In this document: positions 36,731-45,939 of the stretch, in pieces | How positions within the stretch are numbered: position 1 is the first letter of the stretch | Layout: the number at the start of each line of letters is the position of its first letter | Origin: an uncultured Lachnospiraceae bacterium | Lineage (GTDB): Bacteria > Bacillota > Clostridia > Lachnospirales > Lachnospiraceae | Assembly: GCA_902777355.1 (NCBI GenBank) | Contig: CACYTU010000006.1 | Span: forward strand, 1 to 64,000 | DNA length: 64,000 nucleotides | Direction: 5' to 3' | Made by a program: the position numbers and the translations under genes | The notes under the pieces: model-generated | Told to the model about the DNA's origin: nothing | The model's database searches: none | The model's input: only the letters and a program-made list of their open reading frames with translations

Positions 36731-36776
36731 GATCTGTCAGGAAATAAATATTAGATCTGTCAGGAAACAAATATTA
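36731..36776. repeat. 23-bp tandem duplication
   Basis: GATCTGTCAGGAAATAAATATTA and a near-identical copy follow each other with a 23-base period, in the 351-base gap between the zinc-ribbon gene and the divergent oxidoreductase gene. That gap holds nothing else recognisable except an AT-rich promoter-like region near 36900. Confidence 0.75.
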
Positions 36777-36997
36777 TAGAAGTAATAATTATAAAAGATA
36801 TTGGTGAAGATATCCAGATTATCATTTTTTAATACAAATTAATACATATTACCCGTTTCCACCGTTTCCCACATCTGTTTTATCTGTTTTATTCAGCCCT
36901 TATTATGATATGATGATATCGTCAGAAGACCCGTACCGTACTCCTGTTGAAGGAGACGGTCCTCCAGTCACAGCATTTTCAGAAGGGGGAATATTAC

Positions 36998-38134
36998 ATG
37001 AAAAAAGTGAAATTCGGAATGGTCGGCGGCGGTCTCGGTTCATTCATCGGAGATGTGCACCGCCACGGTGCGCTGATGGATGATCTGGCGATTCTCTGCG
37101 CAGGCTGTTTTTCCAGGCACAGGGACAAAAACATTGAGACCGCACAAGCCTGGGACATCCCTGAAGACCGTGTCTATGAAAACTATAAAGAAATGGCAGA
37201 CAGGGAGTCCGCCCGCGGGGACGGAATTGATTTTGTCACGATCGCGACTCCCAACTCCAGCCATTATGAGATTGCGAAATATTTTATGGAAAAAGGTTTT
37301 CACGTGGTCTGTGACAAGCCGGTCACTATGACAGTGGAACAGGCGGAGGATCTGAACCGCATTGCAGAGGAGAAAAAGCTTCTCTTCGCGGTCCCTTACG
37401 CCTATACCGCCTATCCCGTGATCCGCCAGGCGCGCCGCATGATCGAAGACGGCGTCATCGGGAAACTGATCTATGTCCGCGCCGGACATCCTGAGGACTG
37501 GGTGATCTCCTCCGTTCCCGAGGAGCCCTCCGGCAGGCTTCCCTGGCGCTTTGACCCCAGTATAGCGGGCGAATCCCTGTGCAGCGCCGACCTCGGCACG
37601 CACGCGGAACAGCTGGTAGAACAGTTTACAGGCCTGACCATCCGCCGCGTCCTGGCAAAGTTCAACACATGGCCGGCTTATCTTCCCCTGGAGACAAATG
37701 TCACTGCCCTCCTGGACCTGGGAGACGGCATATCCGGAGAACTCTGGGCATCCCAGATCGCCATCGGCAAGGAATGCAGCCCTTTTATCTATGCGGTCGG
37801 ATCAAAGGGAGCTCTGGAATGGAACCATGAGACCCCTTCCATCCTGAAATATACACAGTGCAACGGTCCCACGCAGCTGCTCTCTGCCGGAAGAGATTAC
37901 ATGGGTAAAGAGAGCAACAGCATGGTCCGCGTGGCCGCAGCCCATCATGAAGGTTATTTTGAGGCCTTCGGCAATATCTACCGCCCCTTCTGCCAGAATC
38001 TTATGGCCGTGAAAGAAGGCAGAGCATATGACGGGCTTCCTTATCCGTCCATCCGCGAAGGACTCAACGGCATGAAATTCGTCCACGCCTGCGTGGAGAG
38101 CAACAGACTGGGCAATGTCTGGGTCGATCTGTGA
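36998..38134 (+). CDS. Gfo/Idh/MocA family oxidoreductase
   Basis: An NAD(P)-dependent sugar or inositol oxidoreductase of 378 residues. The N-terminal Rossmann fold shows FGMVGGGLGSFIGDVHR, and VVCDKPVTM corresponds to the family EKP motif with its conserved lysine. The C-terminal substrate domain has HAEQLVEQFTG and GSKGALEWNHE. I chose the ATG at 36998, behind AGAAGGGGGAATATTAC; an upstream in-frame ATG lacks a site. The gene is monocistronic, ended by a strong terminator at 38217. The substrate is not evident; relatives act on inositols, pseudaminate precursors or other polyols. Confidence 0.88.
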   Translation: MKKVKFGMVGGGLGSFIGDVHRHGALMDDLAILCAGCFSRHRDKNIETAQAWDIPEDRVYENYKEMADRESARGDGIDFVTIATPNSSHYEIAKYFMEKGFHVVCDKPVTMTVEQAEDLNRIAEEKKLLFAVPYAYTAYPVIRQARRMIEDGVIGKLIYVRAGHPEDWVISSVPEEPSGRLPWRFDPSIAGESLCSADLGTHAEQLVEQFTGLTIRRVLAKFNTWPAYLPLETNVTALLDLGDGISGELWASQIAIGKECSPFIYAVGSKGALEWNHETPSILKYTQCNGPTQLLSAGRDYMGKESNSMVRVAAAHHEGYFEAFGNIYRPFCQNLMAVKEGRAYDGLPYPSIREGLNGMKFVHACVESNRLGNVWVDL

Positions 38135-38532
38135 TAAGCGCCCGGTATTATCGCCCGATTTAGAACATTATAGAATATGTAGACATTCATACTCGGAAAG
38201 CCGGGTGTCAATAACAGACAGAGGCATCATTCGGATCGGGGTTCCGCCCTGCCGGATGAATGCCTCTGTCTTTGTTTTTCAAATCAATTTCAGTTTCAAA
38301 TCAATTTTAGATTTATGATCAAATCAATGACCAGGTCAGCGTTCATGACTTTTCGCACTGCGGCATCATCCGCAGCCGCCAGGTCACTTCAGCAGACCGC
38401 TGTTTTTTATCATTTTTTATATCGATTTGATATCAATACGGCTGTTGTGCTTTCAGCCGGTCCTCAGTTCCTGCCGGCAGGCAGCCATGCCTGCAGCTGT
38501 TAAGAACCGGGCGATTAAAATCGAGCCGGCAA
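38135..38532. other. 398-bp convergent intergenic region
   Basis: The region between the oxidoreductase and fructokinase genes holds the terminator at 38217, CAAATCAAT repeats (38280-38330) and a GCAGGCA/TGCCTGC hairpin at 38477-38494. No gene is seen. Confidence 0.6.
38217..38278 (+). terminator. Terminator of the oxidoreductase gene
   Basis: GACAGAGGCAT and ATGCCTCTGTC (11 bp) form the outer stem of a long hairpin with further pairing inside (CGG with CCG). TTTGTTTTT follows on the plus strand. Confidence 0.85.
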
Positions 38533-39516
38533 TTACCTTCCGCTCTCTTTGATATAAGCCTCGACCTCATCCACGGTGGGCATCACGCACAGGGCGCCCT
38601 TCTTAGTGGTCACGAGGGAAGCGGCAGCGTTGGCGAAGGTCAGAAGCTCATGGAGCTTAGCCTCATCAAAACCGTCCAGGCCGTATTTGAGCACGTGGTG
38701 AAGGGCACTCGCACAGAAAGTGTCGCCCGCGCCGGTAGTCTCAATGGTGTTGGGATTGATAAATCCGGGCTCAAAGGCCTCGATGCCCTTGAAATAAGCC
38801 TTGGATCCGTCAGGTCCGTAGGTCGCGAACACAAGCGGAATCTTGTACTCGTCTATGATCTTCTGAATGCCCTTGTCCAGGTCTTCCTCGCCGGTCATGA
38901 AAGTGATCTCATTGTCAGAGATCTTCAGAACATCACACTGTCCCAGACCCCAGGCGATCTTCTCTTTTGCCTTCTCCTCGCTGCTCCAGAGAGGGGGACG
39001 GAGGTTGGGATCGAAGGAGATGATGCAGCCGGCCTTCTTGGCGATCTTGATAGCCTCTTTGGTGGCTTTCTCCACTTCATCATCGGTCATGGAAAGTGTG
39101 CCGATATGGAAAATCTTCGCACCTTCGATGAGGTCCGCATGTGCCTTCACCTCATCCTTGGTCAGCATGATGTCCGCGCCGGGCTTGCGGTAGAAGGAAA
39201 AGTCTCTGTCGCCGTTGGGAAGCTTCTCAACAAAAGCGAGGGTGGTATGAACATCGTCATCCATCTCAAGACCGGTCATGTCGATGCCTTCGCCGCCGGC
39301 GCGCTGTTTCAGCAGACGTCCGAACATATCATTGCCGACTTTTCCGATAAACGCAGTCTTCCGTCCCGCCTTGGTAAGCATAGCCAGAACATTGCAGGGA
39401 GCACCGCCGGGGTTAGCCTCAAAGAGGTTGTTTCCCTGCTCACTCATGCCGTTCTGTGTGAAATCGATCAGAAGCTCTCCAAGTGCTGTCACGTCGTATT
39501 TCTTTTCAATACCCAT
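38533..39516 (-). CDS. scrK: PfkB family sugar kinase, probable fructokinase
   Basis: A ribokinase-family kinase of 327 residues, most like fructokinases that make fructose-6-phosphate. The N-terminal VTALGELLIDF and NPGGAPCNVLAML are typical of that subgroup. The C-terminal PfkB signature TTGAGDTFCASALHH contains the catalytic Asp. The ATG at 39516 is preceded by GGCGGATTGAAGGT. No sugar transporter is adjacent. A promoter with a 9-bp inverted repeat about 250 bases upstream (39776-39813) suggests repressor control. Confidence 0.88.
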   Translation of the reverse strand: MGIEKKYDVTALGELLIDFTQNGMSEQGNNLFEANPGGAPCNVLAMLTKAGRKTAFIGKVGNDMFGRLLKQRAGGEGIDMTGLEMDDDVHTTLAFVEKLPNGDRDFSFYRKPGADIMLTKDEVKAHADLIEGAKIFHIGTLSMTDDEVEKATKEAIKIAKKAGCIISFDPNLRPPLWSSEEKAKEKIAWGLGQCDVLKISDNEITFMTGEEDLDKGIQKIIDEYKIPLVFATYGPDGSKAYFKGIEAFEPGFINPNTIETTGAGDTFCASALHHVLKYGLDGFDEAKLHELLTFANAAASLVTTKKGALCVMPTVDEVEAYIKESGR

Positions 39517-39775
39517 ACCTTCAATCCGCCTTTCTTTTTTGCAGGCTGCAATTCCCTGCGTCAGCGCATGTTATCTGTGTGTCAGATATTAATACTCCCA
39601 CACCTTCTGCGGCGCGAAGGACACACAGACCGGCCCGTTCCATTCCACGCGGAATGCCGCCCGGAGCCACAAGTCAACTCATATCCGAAAGATCCGCTCA
39701 CCGATATGTCAATAAAAACAAAATGAAAACACGTATCTATTTCCATCGGGGTAAGCAGTTCTTTTACAGTTTGTA

Positions 39776-39813
39776 ATTATACAACAAACCGGCTCATTAT
39801 TGAACCGGTTTGT
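39776..39813 (-). promoter_or_regulatory. Promoter with overlapping palindromic operator for the fructokinase gene
   Basis: On the minus strand TTCAAT (39799-39804) and TATAAT (39776-39781) are 17 bases apart. The inverted repeat ACAAACCGG (39784-39792) and CCGGTTTGT (39805-39813) covers the -35 box and spacer, as repressor operators do. It lies about 260 bases before the start of scrK; the rest of this 466-base gap shows nothing else clear. Confidence 0.6.
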
Positions 39814-39982
39814 AATCTTTTTCTAAAAAATTAAATAGTGAAAAAGGCGAATTTGTGCAATTTTACAGCAAAACCGGATGATTCCTTTCGCCCGGACCAA
39901 CCTGTTTCAGTCTGCCCCTGTCCACGGACTCAGCATTCCTGATTTCTCTCTGTGTGGAAGGCCGGTCCGCTTGAAATAAGGA

Positions 39983-41350
39983 TCAGTTCTTAAAGCTGTG
40001 GATCGGGGCAGGGATCCGGCCTCTGCGGTTGACGAATTCATCGCAGCCGAATTTATTGACCGGAATAATCGGAGCATATCCCAGGAGACCGCCGAAATCC
40101 ACCATCTCGCCAACGCCTTTGCCGATCACAGGGATCAGACGGACTGCGGTCGTCTTCTGGTTGACCATGCCGATCGCCATCTCGTCCGCGATAATGCCGG
40201 CGATGGTAGTCTCCTTCGTATCACCCGGGATCGCGATCATGTCCAGGCCGACCGAACACACGCAGGTCATGGCCTCCAGTTTCTCAAGGGTCAGGCAGCC
40301 GGTCTGGGCAGCGTGGATCATGCCGCGGTCCTCACTGACCGGGATAAAAGCGCCGGACAGACCGCCCACATAAGACGATGCCATGACGCCTCCTTTTTTG
40401 ACCTGGTCATTCAAAAGCGCAAGAGCCGCCGTCGTGCCGGGTGCGCCCGCGCACTCCAGTCCCATCTCGCAGAGGATATCCGCGACACTGTCGCCGACGG
40501 CGGGAGTGGGCGCCAGGGACAGATCGATGATCCCGAAGGGTACGCCCAGACGGCGGGAAGCCTCCCTGGCCACAAGCTGGCCGACGCGGGTCACCTTAAA
40601 GGCAGTCTTTTTGACTGTCTCGCAGAGCACTTCAAAATCTTCTCCGTGGACTTTCTCCAGGGCACGTTTCACCACACCCGGTCCGCTGACACCGATGTTC
40701 AGGATCCTGTCAGCCTCGGTGACGCCATGAAAAGCCCCTGCCATAAAGGGGTTGTCGTCCGGGGCGTTGCAGAAGACCACCAGCTTGGCGCATCCGAATG
40801 AATCCCGGTCGGCAGTCCGCTCCGCGGTTCTCTTGATCACGCTGCCCATCAGGCGGACAGCGTCCATATCGATTCCGGTCTTTGTTGAGCCCACGTTGAC
40901 ACTGGAGCAGACGACATCCGTCTGGGCAAGTGCGTCAGGAATGGACTCGATCAGCATCCGGTCCGCCTGCGTCATCCCCTTGGAGACAAGGGCAGAATAA
41001 CCTCCCAGGAAGTTTACGCCGACCTCTTTGGCGGCGCGGTCCAGGGTCTTCGCGACAGAGACAAAATCGTCACTGCACTTGCAGGCGCTTCCAGCAGCAA
41101 TGGCAATCGGAGTGACCGAGATCCGCTTGTTAACAATCGGGATTCCGTATTCACGGGTGATCTCCTCACCTGTCCTTACCAGGTTGCAGGCACTTGTCGT
41201 GATCTTATCATATATCTTCTCGCGCAGACGGCCCAAATCCGAGTCCGCGCAGTCCAGCAGGCTGATTCCCATAGTGATCGTGCGCACATCCAGATTCTCG
41301 CGATCGATCATGGCATTTGTTTCAGCTACTTCTGCAAAATTTATCATCAT
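39983..41350 (-). CDS. PFL family protein (UPF0210/DUF711)
   Basis: A conserved protein of about 455 residues related in fold to pyruvate formate-lyase and ribonucleotide reductase barrels but without the usual glycyl radical tail; its function is not established. Conserved stretches include [32 protein letters not shown] and [25 protein letters not shown] lies three bases before the first of two consecutive ATG codons, so translation may begin at 41347. It is paired with the ACT-domain gene 77 bases upstream, an arrangement conserved across Firmicutes and archaea. Confidence 0.9.
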   Translation of the reverse strand: MMINFAEVAETNAMIDRENLDVRTITMGISLLDCADSDLGRLREKIYDKITTSACNLVRTGEEITREYGIPIVNKRISVTPIAIAAGSACKCSDDFVSVAKTLDRAAKEVGVNFLGGYSALVSKGMTQADRMLIESIPDALAQTDVVCSSVNVGSTKTGIDMDAVRLMGSVIKRTAERTADRDSFGCAKLVVFCNAPDDNPFMAGAFHGVTEADRILNIGVSGPGVVKRALEKVHGEDFEVLCETVKKTAFKVTRVGQLVAREASRRLGVPFGIIDLSLAPTPAVGDSVADILCEMGLECAGAPGTTAALALLNDQVKKGGVMASSYVGGLSGAFIPVSEDRGMIHAAQTGCLTLEKLEAMTCVCSVGLDMIAIPGDTKETTIAGIIADEMAIGMVNQKTTAVRLIPVIGKGVGEMVDFGGLLGYAPIIPVNKFGCDEFVNRRGRIPAPIHSFKN

Positions 41351-41427
41351 CTTCCTCCGTAAGTCTGAAAACGGGGTTCTAAGTAAAGAGTTATATATAG
41401 AACAGGGTTCGGAATATCAAAGGAAAT

Positions 41428-41703
41428 TCAGATTCTGTGCATCAGATCAAATATTTCCTCTTTCTGGCAGCGAATCTGCACACCGATCTTCTCTTCGCCG
41501 ATTTTGGCGAGTTCGTCTGCGATCACACCGAAAGGCCTCTCCAGCTCCGTGACATCTATGATCATCATCATATTGAAATAACCCTGCACGATGGTCTGAG
41601 AGATATCCAGAATATTAATTTTGTTTTCCGCAAGATATGTGCAGACACCGGCGATGATTCCAATCGTATCCTTACCGACTACCGTGATGATTGCTCTCTT
41701 CAT
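41428..41703 (-). CDS. ACT domain protein (UPF0237)
   Basis: A 91-residue stand-alone ACT domain (MKRAIITVVGKDTIGIIAG, then NILDISQTIVQGYFNMMMI). ACT domains bind amino acids or other small ligands and usually regulate partner enzymes. Here the partner is probably the UPF0210 protein encoded next, since the two genes are adjacent in many genomes. The ATG at 41703 follows AGGAGGAGATA. The ligand is unknown. Confidence 0.9.
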   Translation of the reverse strand: MKRAIITVVGKDTIGIIAGVCTYLAENKINILDISQTIVQGYFNMMMIIDVTELERPFGVIADELAKIGEEKIGVQIRCQKEEIFDLMHRI

Positions 41704-41774
41704 TATCTCCTCCTCTCCGGCGGGGGCATACCGGACAATTTTCAGAACCGCTCCCTGCAGCGCCTGCCCCTTTA

Positions 41775-41925
41775 AAAATCAATTTTTATAACTCAGCCTT
41801 TAAAATTCAGCCTATAAAAATCCGGTCATTATAACTCAGCCTTTAAAATCCAGGTTGTAAAAATCCGGTCATTATAACTCAGCTTTTAAGTTCAAGCTGT
41901 TTAAAAATCCAGCCTTTAAAACTCA
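41775..41925. repeat. 43-bp tandem repeat starting in the 3' end of the WalJ-like gene
   Basis: TCCGGTCATTATAACTCAGC begins units at 41821 and 41864; a partial unit precedes them and a last partial unit (CAGCCTTTAAAACTCAA) holds the stop and last codons of the gene ending at 41916. Confidence 0.85.
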
Positions 41926-42713
41926 ATAAGCGCAGAGGGTTCGCTCCTCTTTGCCACCTGAATGGGAAGTTCCTCCGCTCTGTACCCGGACTCGGAAAAC
42001 ATGATCTCCACCCGCACAGTCTCAAATGCCAGTTCCGGAATATTGTTTTCCTTGCTCAGATGGCCCAGGAAAATCGCCCTTATATGATCGTTCAGGACTC
42101 TGCTAAGCAGCTGGCCGCTGCTGGCATTGGACAGATGCCCCCTGTCCCCCAGAATGCGCTGCTTCAGCATATAGGGATAATGCCCGACCTGCAGCATATT
42201 GACATCGTGGTTGGACTCAAGGAGAAGGACATCCGAGTCCTTCAGGCACTCTGCCGTGTAGTCTGTAAAGCATCCGAGATCCGTGCAGACACAGGCTTTT
42301 TTATTTCCCTCATAAATCCTGTAGCCGACCGGGTCCGCGGCATCATGCGAGATCCGCATGGGATTTACCTTCAGATCTCCCACCGTGACAGGCTGGTCCG
42401 GACGCACGCACACAAAACGCGCAGGATCGATATTGCCGCACTTACTGCTGCGCAGAACCGCATCGATCGTCCCTTTTGTTGCATAGATCGGCATGTCGGA
42501 ATTTCTGGCGATCACAGGAAGCCCCGTGATATGATCCACATGCTCATGGGTGATAAAAATCCCGTCTATATCCTTCATGTCGAGACCGATCCCTCTGAGC
42601 GCTTCCACTGTCCTCTTCCTGCTGATCCCTACATCCATCAGAAGATGAGTGCGGTCAGATCCCACATAAATACAATTGCCGCTGCTTCCGCTGGCAATAC
42701 TTTCAAAACGCAT
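41916..42713 (-). CDS. MBL fold metallo-hydrolase, WalJ/YycJ-like
   Basis: A metallo-beta-lactamase fold hydrolase of about 265 residues, similar to YycJ/WalJ proteins that act as nucleases linked to DNA repair and cell-wall control. The metal motif HEHVDH (ITHEHVDHITG) and later DLGCFTD and ESNHDVNML are present. The start at 42713 (MRFESIASGSSGN) agrees with the family; an ATG at 42731 would add six residues. Unlike in Bacillus, no WalRK two-component genes are nearby. The 3' end merges with a 43-bp repeat. Confidence 0.85.
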   Translation of the reverse strand: MRFESIASGSSGNCIYVGSDRTHLLMDVGISRKRTVEALRGIGLDMKDIDGIFITHEHVDHITGLPVIARNSDMPIYATKGTIDAVLRSSKCGNIDPARFVCVRPDQPVTVGDLKVNPMRISHDAADPVGYRIYEGNKKACVCTDLGCFTDYTAECLKDSDVLLLESNHDVNMLQVGHYPYMLKQRILGDRGHLSNASSGQLLSRVLNDHIRAIFLGHLSKENNIPELAFETVRVEIMFSESGYRAEELPIQVAKRSEPSALIEF

Positions 42714-42824
42714 ATAATTCAGCTTCTTCAATTTCTATAATTATTAATATCCGTGAGTTTCCTTCGTATTATAGCACAGATACGCAAGACGGATACATTT
42801 GTTTACGTTTTTGATTTTATATCA

Positions 42825-43022
42825 GTTTCTATCGCTTTCCTGCCTTTTTCCTGTTGGTTTCTATCGCTTTTCGGCCTTTTTCCTGTTGTTTCTATCGCTT
42901 TTCGCCTTTTTTCCTGCAGGTTTCTATCGCTTTCCTGCCTTTTTTCCTGCAGGTTTCTGTCGCTCTCCAGCCTTTTTCCTGCAGGTTTCTGTCGCTTTTC
43001 AGTCTGTTTTCAATCGGTTTCC
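42825..43022. repeat. 32-bp tandem repeat, seven units
   Basis: GTTTCTATCGCT or GTTTCTGTCGCT starts units at about 42825, 42857, 42888, 42920, 42953, 42985 and 43017. Units are contiguous, T/C-rich and about 85 percent alike by eye. The array lies in the divergent gap between the WalJ-like gene and the OYE-type gene. There are no unique spacers, so it is not CRISPR. Confidence 0.9.
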
Positions 43023-43142
43023 TGTCACCCCCCATTCATTGTCCATCCCCTTGCCCGCCCCTGAGAAGCGTCTCAGGCAATAATAGCCAAAAACTATTAA
43101 TCGGCAAGAAATTATGAATTAGTTTTTGAAAATCCTTTGTCG

Positions 43143-43194
43143 TATAATTTAATTTAGCAGTAATGTACGTAGTAAGTCTTTACTTATCGGAGGT
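43143..43194 (+). promoter_or_regulatory. Promoter -10 box and ribosome site of the OYE-type gene
   Basis: TATAAT at 43143-43148 is a consensus -10; the -35 is weak (TAGTTT about 17 bases upstream). GGAGGT at 43189-43194 lies eight bases before the ATG at 43203. Confidence 0.55.
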
Positions 43195-43202
43195 GTTGCA
43201 AT

Positions 43203-45218
43203 ATGCAAAACAACTACAAACATTTATTCAGTCCCATCACAATTAACGGGCTTACTCTCCCGAACCGTGTTGTCATGATGCCCATGGGAAGTGACCTGGC
43301 AGGACATACAGGTGAGCTTACCGACGAGCACATCAAGTATTATGAGAAACGTGCGCGCGGCGGGACAGGCCTCATTCTCGTTGAGAATGTATGCATCAAA
43401 TATCCTGAGGGTTCCAACGGTACAACACAGCTCAGGATCGACCAGGACTGCTACATTCCCAGACTTTTGAATCTGACCGAAGCTGTTCACAAATACGGCA
43501 GCATGATTGGTGTCCAGATCAATCACGCCGGTGCTTCCGCCATGAGCTCCAGGATCGGCATGCAGCCCGTTTCCTCCTCTACTCTTCCTTCCAAGCCCGG
43601 CGGAGAGATTCCCCGTCCCCTTTCCAAAGAAGAGCTTGAGAGCATCGCGAAGGATTACGGCAAAGCCGCAAAGAGAGCCCAGATCGCAGGTTTCGATGTC
43701 GTCGAGATCCACGCAGGCCACTCCTATCTGATCAGCCAGTTCCTTTCTCCTTCCATGAACGATCGTACAGATGAGTTCGGTGGCTCCGCTGAGAACCGTG
43801 CCCGCTTCTGTCGTATGGTCATCGATGAAGTCCGCAAGGCTGTAGGCCCCAGAATGGTCATCTCCCTGCGTCTGTCCGTCGATGAGTTCGTCGATCCCGG
43901 CAACCACGTGGAAGATACCCTCGAGTACCTCGAGTACCTCAACGACGGTGTCGACATGTTCGATACCTCTTCCGCCCTCAACCCCACCATCCAGTACCAG
44001 ATCGACGCCAACTGGCTGGCAGACGGCTGGAGAGCATACATGGCCAAGGCTGTCCAGGACAAATTCCACAAGCCCTGCGTCGCTATCGGCAACATCCGTG
44101 ATCCCCAGGTCGCTGAAGATATCGTTGCAAACGGAACAGCAGACCTCATCGGTCTGGGCCGCGGCCTGATCGCAGATCCCGACTGGTGCAACAAGGCCAA
44201 ATACGGCGATGTCAATACCATCCGCAAGTGCATCTCCTGCAACATCGGATGTGTCGGCAACCGTATCGGCGGCAACCGTCCTCTTCGCTGCACGGTCAAC
44301 CCTGACATCATCAACGGCGATGAGTACAAGAAGAACCAGGTCTGGGAGCCCTGCAATGTCGTCGTCATCGGCGCCGGTACCGCTGGTCTGGAAGCTGCCT
44401 GCACCGCAGCGGAAGTCGGCTGCGATGTCACTCTGATCGAGAAGAAGGACGTTCTTGGCGGTCTTGCTACCGAGATCTCCAAGATTCCGGACAAGAAGAG
44501 ACTGGGCGATCTGCCTAAATATCTCATCTATCGCGCAGAGCACCTTCACAACCTCAAGATCATGACCGGCACAGAGCCCACTGCTGACTTTGTAAAGACC
44601 CTGAATCCCGATCTGATCGTCAACAGCACAGGTTCCGTAGCTCTCCTTCCTCCGATCAAAGGCCTGCATGACTGCCTGAACAATGAAGACGCAGATGTCT
44701 ACACTGTCTTTGACGTGATCGAGAACGTTGAAAACGGCACATATCCCGAGAGCTTCGCGGGCAAGAAAGTCATCGTCATCGGCGGCGGCGCTGTCGGACT
44801 TGATGTCGTTGAGTACTTCGCTCCCAAGGGCGCGGAAGTCTCCATCATTGAGATGATGCCTATCATCGGCAACGGTCTGGATGCCTCCTCCAAGGCAAGC
44901 ACCAGTGCCTGCATGGAGAAATATAACGTCCAGCAGCTGACCAATACTGCTCTGCAGGAAGTCCGTCCTCACTCCTTCGTCGTCAAGACACCTCAGGGCG
45001 AGATCGTTGAGATGCCTTTCGACTACGGCTTCATCTGCCTCGGCATGAGAGCAAACGCTCCCGTCCTCGCAGAGATGACCGCACTGGCAGACAGCCTCCC
45101 CAACACCGAGCTGATCAACATCGGCGACTCCGTGCGCGCCAGAAGGATCATCGACGGCACATGGGCAGGCAGACACCAGGTTCTTGCAACCCTCGAGAGA
45201 ATGGGCTTCATCGACTGA
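43203..45218 (+). CDS. OYE-type NADH:flavin oxidoreductase / enoate reductase, FMN-FeS-FAD
   Basis: A 671-residue enzyme of the 2,4-dienoyl-CoA reductase / bile-acid BaiCD group, which reduces activated C=C bonds using NAD(P)H. Residues 1-340 form the FMN-binding TIM barrel (IHAGHSYLISQFLSP is the active-site stretch). Next come the 4Fe-4S cysteines (CISCNIGCVGN, then LRCTVNP), then the FAD/NAD domain with VVVIGAGTAGLEAACTA and VIVIGGGAVGLDVVEYF. It is monocistronic with a terminator at 45350. The substrate is unknown; a second member of the family lies at 52273-54246. Codon use is strongly biased to C-ending codons, suggesting high expression. Confidence 0.9.
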   Translation: MQNNYKHLFSPITINGLTLPNRVVMMPMGSDLAGHTGELTDEHIKYYEKRARGGTGLILVENVCIKYPEGSNGTTQLRIDQDCYIPRLLNLTEAVHKYGSMIGVQINHAGASAMSSRIGMQPVSSSTLPSKPGGEIPRPLSKEELESIAKDYGKAAKRAQIAGFDVVEIHAGHSYLISQFLSPSMNDRTDEFGGSAENRARFCRMVIDEVRKAVGPRMVISLRLSVDEFVDPGNHVEDTLEYLEYLNDGVDMFDTSSALNPTIQYQIDANWLADGWRAYMAKAVQDKFHKPCVAIGNIRDPQVAEDIVANGTADLIGLGRGLIADPDWCNKAKYGDVNTIRKCISCNIGCVGNRIGGNRPLRCTVNPDIINGDEYKKNQVWEPCNVVVIGAGTAGLEAACTAAEVGCDVTLIEKKDVLGGLATEISKIPDKKRLGDLPKYLIYRAEHLHNLKIMTGTEPTADFVKTLNPDLIVNSTGSVALLPPIKGLHDCLNNEDADVYTVFDVIENVENGTYPESFAGKKVIVIGGGAVGLDVVEYFAPKGAEVSIIEMMPIIGNGLDASSKASTSACMEKYNVQQLTNTALQEVRPHSFVVKTPQGEIVEMPFDYGFICLGMRANAPVLAEMTALADSLPNTELINIGDSVRARRIIDGTWAGRHQVLATLERMGFID

Positions 45219-45349
45219 TCCGCATCATAGTGTTCAGCGACAGCATTGAGAAAGAAGCACAGGAAGGCAGCGCAGTTCCTGCCTGTTTTAAAAATCCGCA
45301 TTATAATGCTTCTTAATGCAAATCCTTAATACAAATAATAAAATCCAAA

Positions 45350-45393
45350 GAAAACCGGATGGATGCCAGTAATCCACCCGGTTTTCTTTTTTT
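45350..45393 (+). terminator. Terminator of the OYE-type gene
   Basis: GAAAACCGG and CCGGTTTTC with internal GGAT/ATCC pairing form the stem, followed by TTTTTTT on the plus strand. Confidence 0.85.
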
Positions 45394-45584
45394 ATGACAA
45401 GCCCGACTGGGGCAGCTTCTCACTGCCCTTCATGTGTTCCTCTTTTTCCGAATATGAATAAATATACGCCGTCACAATAATTAGTATCCTAAAAATTAAC
45501 CAAAAGTCACAATATTTATTGATATTTTTATGGATTATTTACAAAAGATATGGGTTTCAATATAACAATTATCCATAAAAAGGG

Positions 45585-45939
45585 TATAATAGAAAGAGTA
45601 ATGAAAAAAACGATTATGCGCAAATAATTTATCACATCCAAAATGCAACCGGGGGGCCTGCATTTTTTCGTGATAAGTCAGAGACGGGAAAGATCACTGT
45701 AATATCAATCGATTCAAGCTACGGCTTTTCCATTTCCGCTGTCCAGCAGAATCGACTAGTTTCCCTTAAAAAATACAGATGACAGGGAAGCCGCGTAATC
45801 ATCATTACAAGAATATACAAGTCCGTTATACGGTCTGTGTATATTCGCCTGCTGCAGGCATTGCGTCATGGACAGGTCATCTCTATGTCCGAGAGGCGTG
45901 ATGCGGGATGTAATAATGTTTTTTAAAAAAGGAGGGACA
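45585..45939 (+). promoter_or_regulatory. Long structured leader of pyruvate carboxylase
   Basis: A TATAAT box (45585-45590) lies about 350 bases before the pyc start. The leader contains a two-part hairpin at 45629-45676: outer arms TTATCAC/GTGATAA, inner arms AAAATGCA/TGCATTTT with a T-run inside. A second hairpin at 45811-45846 has arms GAATATAC and GTATATTC. The first resembles an intrinsic terminator, so the leader may act as an attenuator or an unrecognised riboswitch-like element. No known riboswitch class was identified. Confidence 0.5.

Noticed and set aside
42825..43022. Possible CRISPR array
   Set aside because: Units of about 32 bases are contiguous, with no unique spacers, and no cas genes are present.
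43224..45176. A 650-codon open frame antisense to the OYE-type gene
   Set aside because: Same cause: strong codon bias of the sense gene. No ribosome site or recognisable domain.
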